IMG/VR virus record: IMGVR_UViG_3300030116_006303
Location: 53,138-73,595 of that record
Direction: 5' to 3' (one strand)
Source: a virus
DNA length: 20,458 nucleotides
Shown here: one piece after another, positions 1 through 6,128 of the stretch
Layout: each line of letters begins with the position of its first letter
Numbering within the stretch: the stretch's first letter is position 1
Notes under the pieces: generated by a model
Seen by the model: the letters and a program-made list of their open reading frames with translations, nothing else
What the model was told of the DNA's origin: nothing
Database searches by the model: none
Made by a program: the position numbers and the translations under genes

Positions 1-1
1 A

Positions 2-1417
2 GCAGTTATGAGTTCGGATGACAGAAAAGATTTTTGGGGCTTAAGTGAAAATGGTCAAATACATGGCGGTGGATTAGCTTTAACAAGTGGTTATGGAGTC
101 ACTACCACTACGGGTGACTATATCGGTGTTGCTTTAGATATGGATCGTCATGCTATTTACTTTAGTAAAAATGGAACTTGGATGAACAGTGCATCAGCAA
201 GTGGAATTGCAGATGGAAGCGATCTTGCAAAAGCAGCTCACACAAATGTTATAGGAAGTGTCACACCATTTATTTCGACTTACGATGCGCAAGTTGCAAC
301 ATTAAGAACTGCATCTGACAGGTGGGAAAGTACAGCGCCAACTGGATTTTTAGAACTCAATCAGGATAACCTAGACGCCACTGCATCTAAACTTACGGCT
401 CTAGCGATCATTAAGAATAGAGATGCAGCAGATGATACCATCGTTCAAGATAGACTCCTAGGTACAACAAGTTATCTAAGCACAACTCAAAATGATTCAG
501 GTAGTGCTGCGACCTCTCATGGTGATGGTGGCTCAGACATAGCAACAACAAATACAAATGTAATGCAACGGTTTTTACAAAGAGGTGTGCAAGTTGGCAA
601 CGATGAAAATGTAAACACTGTTAATGAAAGTTATGTCTTGTGGCAGTGGTTATTAGGAGATAGTGCCACAACGGGTTCAAGTATTACTACTGGTGCTACT
701 TCTGATACTATGGCAACAACCGGTATCGTTGCAGATGCGGGACATCTAAGCATCGTAGAATATACTGGAACTGGAACTGCTGGAGATAACTTCCTTCATG
801 GTCTTGGAGCAAAACCAGAGCTCGTAGCTATAAAAAGAACAACCGGATCATCTACCAATAGTGATTGGTGGACTGCAACACAAGGTATAGGATTATCCGA
901 CAATAACTATTTCTTTTTACATTACAACCTTGCTCTTCAGACTTCGACAAGTGGCATCAGAACAGCCGATATTACGAATGATATTGTTGTGGTGGGTAAT
1001 GGTGTAGCTGTAAACACTAGTGGTCAAACACATAGAGCTTATAATTTCAGATCTGTTCCCGGTGTTTGTAAGGTTGGAATTTATACTGGAACAGGTAGTA
1101 GTGTTTATGTTCATACTGGATTTAAACCTAGATGGATTTTAATTAAAAATACTGCCGTTGCTAGAAATTGGGTTATTGTAGATACAGCACGATCACTCAC
1201 AAATCCAGCTGAACTGTTTCTATTTACAGACGAGCGTGATGTTGAAGCTGCAAGGGGACCAGATAGCGGAAGCGATTACGATATTGACATACTATCAGAT
1301 GGTTTCGTGCCCCGCACCGCTGACAGCGCTGTAAATGGTTCAGGTAATGTTCATTTATATCTTGCTATGGCAGATATAGCAGGAAACGGAACACTACCAC
1401 CAATTTATGGAAGGTAA
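2..1417 (+). CDS. Tail-fibre/adhesin-like protein with SPRY domain and duplicated C-terminal domain (5' partial)
   Basis: The reading frame is open to the left edge of the window and no ribosome-binding site precedes the first ATG (position 8), so the gene most likely begins outside the window. Counting from that ATG, residues about 8-57 look like the end of a SPRY/B30.2 domain (GDYIGVALDMD, then IYFSKNG). Residues about 246-276 and 353-382 carry the same motif pattern, YTGTG..., H(G/T)(L/F), KP, IK(R/N)T. The two C-terminal copies resemble a domain common in marine phage appendage proteins (DUF7483-like, from memory). No enzyme motif is visible. It is probably a tail fibre or other host-recognition protein at the virion surface. 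It lies just upstream of the neck genes and ends 16 bases before a late-promoter box. Domain recognition is by eye. Confidence 0.6.
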   Translation, partial: AVMSSDDRKDFWGLSENGQIHGGGLALTSGYGVTTTTGDYIGVALDMDRHAIYFSKNGTWMNSASASGIADGSDLAKAAHTNVIGSVTPFISTYDAQVATLRTASDRWESTAPTGFLELNQDNLDATASKLTALAIIKNRDAADDTIVQDRLLGTTSYLSTTQNDSGSAATSHGDGGSDIATTNTNVMQRFLQRGVQVGNDENVNTVNESYVLWQWLLGDSATTGSSITTGATSDTMATTGIVADAGHLSIVEYTGTGTAGDNFLHGLGAKPELVAIKRTTGSSTNSDWWTATQGIGLSDNNYFFLHYNLALQTSTSGIRTADITNDIVVVGNGVAVNTSGQTHRAYNFRSVPGVCKVGIYTGTGSSVYVHTGFKPRWILIKNTAVARNWVIVDTARSLTNPAELFLFTDERDVEAARGPDSGSDYDIDILSDGFVPRTADSAVNGSGNVHLYLAMADIAGNGTLPPIYGR

Positions 1418-1421
1418 TAAA

Positions 1422-1458
1422 AACTCCAGTGATTATAAATAGTAAAAAGACTGGAGTT
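1422..1458 (+). promoter_or_regulatory. Inverted repeat enclosing late promoter and covering gene 13 ribosome-binding site
   Basis: AACTCCAGT (1422-1430) and ACTGGAGTT (1450-1458) are perfect 9-base complements. The 19-base loop contains TATAAATA. The right arm contains GGAG, the Shine-Dalgarno sequence for the ATG at 1463. RNA reading through from upstream could form the hairpin and hide the site. RNA started at the late promoter (expected near 1447) would lack the left arm. Confidence 0.7.
1434..1441 (+). promoter_or_regulatory. T4-type late promoter box for gene 13
   Basis: Exact TATAAATA, the T4 late -10 consensus recognised by gp55-programmed polymerase, 21 bases upstream of the gene 13 start and inside the loop of an inverted repeat. 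No further late box was found before gene 18, so it probably serves genes 13-17. Confidence 0.8.
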
Positions 1459-1462
1459 CAAA

Positions 1463-2206
1463 ATGGCAGTTCCAAGTTCAAGGGCTGAATTTAAAGATTA
1501 TTGTCTTCGTCGTTTGGGAGAGCCAGTAATCGATGTAAATGTCGATGCTGAGCAAGTAGAAGATCGTATTGATGAAGCTCTAAAATACTACCAAGATTAT
1601 CATTTCGATGGTACCGAGCGTGTTCTCATAAAACATGTCGTGACAGCTTCTGATAAATCAAACGGATATATAACTCTTTCAGACTCAGTTATCGGTGTCA
1701 ATCGTATATTAGATGTTGGGCAAGCAGTTCAGTCGTCGAATTTATTCAATATACGGTATCAAATACATTTAAACGATTTATTTGATCTATCAGCATCTTC
1801 GTATGTACCATATGTTACTGCTATGACACACGTTGCTTACCTCGAAGAGTTATTTGTCGGCAAAAAACCTTTGAGATTTAACAGACACGTAAATAGATTG
1901 CACATTGATATGGACTGGGATAATGATGTTGCTCTCGACGAATATATCATTGTAGATGCATATCGTATAGTCGATGGAGATGTCTATACTGACATATGGG
2001 GCGATCGATGGTTAGCAAGATACGCAACTGCACTTATAAAACGTCAGTGGGGATCAAATATTACGAAGTTCGAGGGTATGCAATTACCGGGTGGATTAAC
2101 TTTCAACGGTGCTAAAATATATGATGATGCAGAAGCTGAGATTCAAAAACTTGAAGAGGAAGTATTATCAGCATATAGCTTACCTGTGCAAGATATGGTT
2201 GGATAG
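1463..2206 (+). CDS. 13: Neck protein gp13 (head completion)
   Basis: A 247-residue protein resembling the gp13 neck protein of marine T4-like phages. The N-terminal section has the family pattern: RAEFKDYCLRRLG, then VEDRIDEALKYYQDYHFDGTE. With gp14 it forms the collar that seals the filled head and presents the docking site for the tail. It is shorter than T4 gp13 (309 aa), as is usual in cyanophage-type relatives. The start follows a good GGAG eight bases upstream that lies in the arm of the inverted repeat. Gene 14 begins two bases after its stop, suggesting translational coupling. Identification rests on the N-terminal motif and on its place directly before 14 and 15. Confidence 0.9.
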   Translation: MAVPSSRAEFKDYCLRRLGEPVIDVNVDAEQVEDRIDEALKYYQDYHFDGTERVLIKHVVTASDKSNGYITLSDSVIGVNRILDVGQAVQSSNLFNIRYQIHLNDLFDLSASSYVPYVTAMTHVAYLEELFVGKKPLRFNRHVNRLHIDMDWDNDVALDEYIIVDAYRIVDGDVYTDIWGDRWLARYATALIKRQWGSNITKFEGMQLPGGLTFNGAKIYDDAEAEIQKLEEEVLSAYSLPVQDMVG

Positions 2207-2208
2207 TT

Positions 2209-3102
2209 ATGCCCACAAATGTGTATTTTAATAATTTTGGATATGCTCGAGAGCAAGACTTAGTAGAAGATCTTAGTATTGAAGCAATCAAGGTCTACGG
2301 GCATAATGTGAAGTACATCCCAAAGGCCGCTGTGAGACGAGATCCTCTTTTTGGTGAGGATACATTGGCTACTTATGATGATGCAGTCGACATTGAGATG
2401 TACATAAAAAATGTTGAGGGCTTCGAGGGTGAGGGCGATTTTTTATCTCGATTTAATCTTGAGATTAGAGACTCGGTAACATTTACGGTTGCAAGAAAAA
2501 GATTCGATCAGGCTCGATCAGAGAGACTCACGACCGAGGTAGGTTATAGTTACCTTCAAGAGAGCGCAAACACTGCGGCTCCTTCTCGTCAATACCTTTC
2601 AACATCCGCAAACACTGCATATCTAGCAGGCATTACACTTGAAACAGCCACATCAGAAGGGTATGCAATTACTAATAACAGACCAACTGAAGGTGATCTC
2701 ATTTGGTTCCCCATGGTCGACAAGTTATTTGAGATCAAATTTGTAGAGCACGAAGCTGTGTTTTATCAAACAGGACGACTACAGACTTATGATCTGCGAT
2801 GTGAATTGTTTACATATAGTAATGAAAGAATTGATACGGGTATCAGTGAGATCGATGCGATTGAGGATAATTTAAGTACTGATATCTTGACATTCGAAAT
2901 CAGTCTGGAAGATGGTGGTGGATACGGCCCAGGCATACTGCAATCAGAAGATGGCGGATCAATTATGCAAGAATATCGTGTGGAAGACAATCAGCCGACT
3001 GCAAACAACGAGTACTTCCAAAGCAATGATCCTATATTCAGTTCAAGTGCGGTGATTGATTTCAGTGAGAGTAACCCATTCTCAGAAGTGGATAGATTTT
3101 AA
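2209..3102 (+). CDS. 14: Neck protein gp14 (head completion)
   Basis: A 297-residue protein matching the gp14 neck family. It begins MPTNVYFNNF and has the family segment around AAVRRDPLFGED and ATYDDAVDIEMYIKNVEGFEG near residues 43-75. gp14 joins gp13 in the connector ring above the portal and is needed for tail attachment. T4 gp14 is 256 aa, so this is slightly longer; the extra length is in an acidic, Gly/Ser-rich C-terminal part. No strong Shine-Dalgarno precedes the ATG, and its position two bases after the gene 13 stop suggests coupled translation. Its stop codon overlaps the start of gene 15 by one base (TAATG). Confidence 0.9.
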   Translation: MPTNVYFNNFGYAREQDLVEDLSIEAIKVYGHNVKYIPKAAVRRDPLFGEDTLATYDDAVDIEMYIKNVEGFEGEGDFLSRFNLEIRDSVTFTVARKRFDQARSERLTTEVGYSYLQESANTAAPSRQYLSTSANTAYLAGITLETATSEGYAITNNRPTEGDLIWFPMVDKLFEIKFVEHEAVFYQTGRLQTYDLRCELFTYSNERIDTGISEIDAIEDNLSTDILTFEISLEDGGGYGPGILQSEDGGSIMQEYRVEDNQPTANNEYFQSNDPIFSSSAVIDFSESNPFSEVDRF

Positions 3103-3938
3103 TGTTTGGACAGCAATACTACCACGGAACAATACGAAAATACGTTATTGCATTTGGTAACTTGTTTAATGACATCATTGTACAAAGACTTGATTCAAAC
3201 GGCAATCGTATTCAGAGTCTATTAGTTCCTCTTGCATATGGCCCAAAAGAAAAGTGGCTAGTGAGGCTAGTTCAGGATCCAAATTTAGATCAAGATGTGG
3301 CCATCACACTACCTCGAATGGGATTCGAGATTCAAGGCATGACGTACTCGCCGCAGAGAAAACTATCTTCTACAATTAAAAATGTAAGGCTACGAAGTAC
3401 GGATTTTAATAGAGTAGATACGCAGTTTATACCAGTTCCGTACGATTTTACTATTGCACTATCCGTTTTTGTTCGGAATGCAGACGACGGAGCTCAAATA
3501 ATTGAGCAAATTCTTCCTTATTTCAGGCCTGAGTTTACAACACAAGTAAATTTGATTCCTGAAATGCAAGTAGTTGTAGATACACCAATTGTACTGCAGG
3601 ATGTATCCATCGAAGATACTTACGAGGGCGACTTTGATACTCGAAGGGCATTGATTTATAATCTTACATTTAGCCTGAAGGGTTATATCTATGGTCCTGT
3701 AGCGAATAGTGGCTTGATCAAGCGTGCAATTACTAATTTTGTTGACGCGACTACAGATGCAGAGCCAACAATCGAGCGAATGACTATCACTCCTTCACAG
3801 TTTGCAAATGGATCACCACTCTTTGTTCCATCTGGCAATAGTGCTCAATCTGTAGCATTGAGTCAAATTAGTGCGAATACGGACTTCGGATTTACTACTG
3901 ATATTACGATAGATCCATTTGACATCACAGAGACATAG
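3102..3938 (+). CDS. 15: Proximal tail sheath stabiliser / tail completion protein gp15
   Basis: A 278-residue protein close in length to T4 gp15 (272 aa). It begins MFGQQYYHGTIRKYVIAFGNLFNDI, shows SLLVPLAYGPKEKWL near residue 40, and has a typical PRMGFE segment near residue 75; this series is typical of gp15. gp15 forms the terminator ring at the head-proximal end of the tail tube and sheath and contacts the gp13/gp14 neck. The ATG overlaps the stop of gene 14, so it is probably coupled to it. The TAG stop is followed one base later by the preferred start of gene 16. Confidence 0.9.
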   Translation: MFGQQYYHGTIRKYVIAFGNLFNDIIVQRLDSNGNRIQSLLVPLAYGPKEKWLVRLVQDPNLDQDVAITLPRMGFEIQGMTYSPQRKLSSTIKNVRLRSTDFNRVDTQFIPVPYDFTIALSVFVRNADDGAQIIEQILPYFRPEFTTQVNLIPEMQVVVDTPIVLQDVSIEDTYEGDFDTRRALIYNLTFSLKGYIYGPVANSGLIKRAITNFVDATTDAEPTIERMTITPSQFANGSPLFVPSGNSAQSVALSQISANTDFGFTTDITIDPFDITET

Positions 3939-3939
3939 T

Positions 3940-4371
3940 ATGAAAACGAATATGGAAAAGAATATGGAAGACATATTCGATATATCTGAAAATACGAAGC
4001 CAATTATTGAAGTGATGCAAGATGGCCAAGTACCCACAGTTTTAGAAAAATATTCCGAAAAGAGTGATGAAATTGATGCAGATTACAAGTATGCAAGAGA
4101 AAATTTGAGAAGTATTATTGACTCTGCTCAAGCATCCATCGAGGATCTTTCTTCTATTGCATCTACATCAGAGTCACCTAGAGCATATGAAGTTCTATCG
4201 ACCTTAATGAAAACAATTGTCGATGCGAATAAAGATTTACTAGAACTTCAAAGGAAAGTCAAATTATTAAAAGATGAATCATCTCAGCCGCAGAGTGTTA
4301 CAAATGCACTGTTTGTTGGTAGTACATCAGAATTACAGAAACTTATCAAGAAACAAACAGATATTGAATAA
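3940..4371 (+). CDS. 16: Terminase small subunit gp16
   Basis: A 143-residue acidic, helical protein matching the T4 gp16 family (164 aa in T4). Its family-like segments are EDIFDISE near the N-terminus and a central predicted coiled-coil region around YARENLRSIIDSAQ and LSTLMKTIVDANKDLLELQRK. gp16 forms a ring that recognises packaging DNA and regulates the ATPase and nuclease of gp17. The frame also opens at a TTG (3919) inside gene 15, but ATG 3940, one base after the gene 15 stop, is preferred; ATG 3952 is a further option. The stop lies in the left arm of a palindrome that overlaps a minus-strand promoter candidate. Confidence 0.88.
   Translation: MKTNMEKNMEDIFDISENTKPIIEVMQDGQVPTVLEKYSEKSDEIDADYKYARENLRSIIDSAQASIEDLSSIASTSESPRAYEVLSTLMKTIVDANKDLLELQRKVKLLKDESSQPQSVTNALFVGSTSELQKLIKKQTDIE
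3960..3978 (-). terminator. Weak candidate terminator for antisense RNA across gene 16
   Basis: GAATATG (3960-3966) and CATATTC (3972-3978) are perfect 7-base complements with a 5-base loop. On the minus strand the hairpin is followed by TTTT. The stem is AT-rich and the T run short, so it is only a weak candidate. It is listed because it lies about 400 bases downstream of the minus-strand promoter candidate. Confidence 0.2.
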
Positions 4372-4389
4372 ATAGGCTCAAAGCCTATT
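4371..4389. repeat. Palindrome at the gene 16/17 junction, possible operator
   Basis: AATAGGCT-CAA-AGCCTATT is a perfect 8-base inverted repeat with a 3-base centre. It overlaps the -10 and initial transcribed region of the minus-strand promoter candidate. An imperfect version (AATAGGC...GCCGATT) lies at the same position of the promoter at 19043-19082, so it may be an operator or activator site. In + strand RNA it would also be a hairpin just before gene 17. Confidence 0.5.
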
Positions 4390-4414
4390 ATAATATGCTT
4401 GTCAGAAAAGTCAA
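4375..4414 (-). promoter_or_regulatory. Minus-strand sigma70-type promoter candidate (antisense to gene 16)
   Basis: On the minus strand TTGACT (4414-4409), a 16-base spacer and TATAAT (4392-4387) form a near-consensus bacterial promoter, followed by AGGCTTTGAGCC. Aligned without gaps to the promoter at 19043-19082, 31 of 40 bases match with the same -35/-10 spacing, and 17 of the last 18 are identical. It points away from gene 17 and across gene 16. No convincing minus-strand gene lies downstream, so an antisense or regulatory RNA is the likely product if it is active. Confidence 0.5.
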
Positions 4415-4419
4415 TAATA

Positions 4420-6060
4420 ATGTCTGAAAATTATCTAGCAAATCCATTATTAAAACGTGCATATGTTCAAATAGAGTGGACAGCAGAGCAAGTACAAGAA
4501 GTTATAAAGTGCTCACAAGATATTAATTACTTTATTAAAAACTATGTAAAAATTATAAGCCTCGACGAGGGTCTTATAAACTTTGATATGTACGGGTTCC
4601 AAGAATCAATGGCAGAACTCATTGCAAAAAATAGATTTTCAGTTATCAAAACTTGTAGGCAGGCTGGAAAAACCACAACATCTGCTGCTGTTATTCTTTG
4701 GCACATTCTGTTTAATGATGACTATACTGTAGCCATTCTAGCAAATAAACTTACAACCGCTAGAGAAATTTTATCTCGTGTTCAGCGTGCATATGAAAAT
4801 TTACCTAAGTGGTTGCAGCAAGGTGTGATGACATGGAACAAAACGAGTATTGAACTCGAAAACGGTAGCAAAATTATCGCATCATCTACAGCATCGAGTG
4901 CTATTCGTGGTTACTCTATTAACTTCCTGTATCTAGATGAATTTGCTTTCGTTCCTCGTAATATCCAAGATGATTTCTTTACATCAGTTTATCCTACAAT
5001 TATTTCAGGTACAAATACAAAAGTCGTAATTACATCAACACCGAATGGCTTCGATCTTTTCTACAAAATCTGGACAAACTCAGTAGAGAATCGAAATGAG
5101 TACGTAAACTATTCCGTTAACTGGTGGGACGTGCCTGGTAGAGATGAAAAATGGCGTGATAAAACTATTGCAAATACCAGTGAGGACCAGTTTAGACAAG
5201 AATTCGAAGCGGAGTTTATAGGTTCATCGAATACACTCATTGCTCCTAGTATTCTTCGAGCAATGACATTTAAAACACCCATATCCACATACTATGAGGG
5301 TAGTCTAAATGTATATGAAGAGCCAATACCGGGTAGAGCATACTTCTGTGTTGCTGATACAAGTAGGGGTGTTGGTATTGACTCATCCGCATTTATTATT
5401 GTAGACGTGACAGAAATACCATATAAAGTAGTTGCAGCATATAAAAATAATACCATTGCACCGATAGTGTATCCAGAAGTGATATATAATGTTGTGAAAT
5501 CGTATGGCGAGGCATTTACTCTCGTGGAGATAAATGATAATGGACAGCAAATTGCTGATATTCTCGCAAATGACTTAGAATACGAAAACATTATCTACAC
5601 AACAATGCAGGGCCGTGGTGGTCAGGTAATAGGCGGTGGATTTTCATCAAATAGTCAGAAAGGTGTGAGAACTACAAAACCAGTAAAGCGGGTTGGTTGT
5701 GCCACCGCTAAGACAATGATTGAAAAACACAAAATTATTCTGAACGATTTTGATTTAATAAATGAAATGTCGACATTTATTCAGAGAGGAAATTCTTATG
5801 AGGCAGAACAAGGAGCACATGATGATTTAATGATGTGTATTGTTCTTTTCTCTTGGGCATCCAATCAACAGTTTTTCAAAGAATTAACCGACACTGATTT
5901 TCGTAAAAAATTGCTAGAAGAACGTGATAAACTTATATCTGATGATGTCATGCCATTTGGATTTTATGATGATGGAAGTGACGAAAGCGAGCTATTAATA
6001 AATAATCCAACAGGTGAAATTTGGAGCAACGATACTAGCAATAAGTGGTATTCTTGGTGA
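4420..6060 (+). CDS. 17: Terminase large subunit gp17 (packaging ATPase and nuclease)
   Basis: A 546-residue motor protein that pumps DNA into the prohead and cuts the concatemer. The N-terminal ATPase has Walker A CRQAGKTT (about 79-86), Walker B FLYLDEF with D173 and E174, and the coupling motif TSTPNG (205-210). The C-terminal RNase H-fold nuclease has D313 (VADTSRG), E370 (VEIND) and D468/D469 (AHDDL) as likely metal ligands. T4 gp17 is longer (610 aa) but has the same layout. ATG 4420 (MSENYLANPLLKRA) is preferred because a TTG at 4399 gives only seven extra residues and has no Shine-Dalgarno sequence. No late box directly precedes it, so it probably relies on read-through from the promoter at 1434. 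Confidence 0.95.
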   Translation: MSENYLANPLLKRAYVQIEWTAEQVQEVIKCSQDINYFIKNYVKIISLDEGLINFDMYGFQESMAELIAKNRFSVIKTCRQAGKTTTSAAVILWHILFNDDYTVAILANKLTTAREILSRVQRAYENLPKWLQQGVMTWNKTSIELENGSKIIASSTASSAIRGYSINFLYLDEFAFVPRNIQDDFFTSVYPTIISGTNTKVVITSTPNGFDLFYKIWTNSVENRNEYVNYSVNWWDVPGRDEKWRDKTIANTSEDQFRQEFEAEFIGSSNTLIAPSILRAMTFKTPISTYYEGSLNVYEEPIPGRAYFCVADTSRGVGIDSSAFIIVDVTEIPYKVVAAYKNNTIAPIVYPEVIYNVVKSYGEAFTLVEINDNGQQIADILANDLEYENIIYTTMQGRGGQVIGGGFSSNSQKGVRTTKPVKRVGCATAKTMIEKHKIILNDFDLINEMSTFIQRGNSYEAEQGAHDDLMMCIVLFSWASNQQFFKELTDTDFRKKLLEERDKLISDDVMPFGFYDDGSDESELLINNPTGEIWSNDTSNKWYSW

Positions 6061-6063
6061 TAA

Positions 6064-6118
6064 TCCTATTTTTATAAATAATAATGAACGAAAAATGCTA
6101 TTAAATTAGTAGATAGGA
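6064..6118 (+). promoter_or_regulatory. Imperfect inverted repeat enclosing late promoter and covering gene 18 ribosome-binding site
   Basis: TCCTATTT (6064-6071) can pair with AGATAGGA (6111-6118): eight pairs, one of them G-U. The loop holds TATAAATA, and the right arm contains most of the AGGAG used by gene 18. The topology is that seen at gene 13, but the 39-base loop makes it weaker. Confidence 0.4.
6073..6080 (+). promoter_or_regulatory. T4-type late promoter box for gene 18
   Basis: Exact TATAAATA 48 bases upstream of the gene 18 ATG, in the 68-base gap after gene 17. It gives the abundant sheath protein its own late transcript. Confidence 0.8.
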
Positions 6119-6128
6119 GAATGACACA

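Noticed and set aside
3813-4037. 74-residue minus-strand open frame downstream of the antisense promoter candidate
   Set aside because: It overlaps genes 15 and 16, has no ribosome-binding site and no recognisable family; an untranslated antisense RNA is the simpler reading.
4364-4394. Plus-strand promoter for gene 17 (TTGAAT, TATAAT)
   Set aside because: The spacer is 19 bases and no extended -10 is present; the minus-strand reading of the same region matches a second promoter far better.
4399-4419. TTG start for gene 17
   Set aside because: There is no Shine-Dalgarno and the extra seven residues do not resemble the family; ATG 4420 gives the expected N-terminus.
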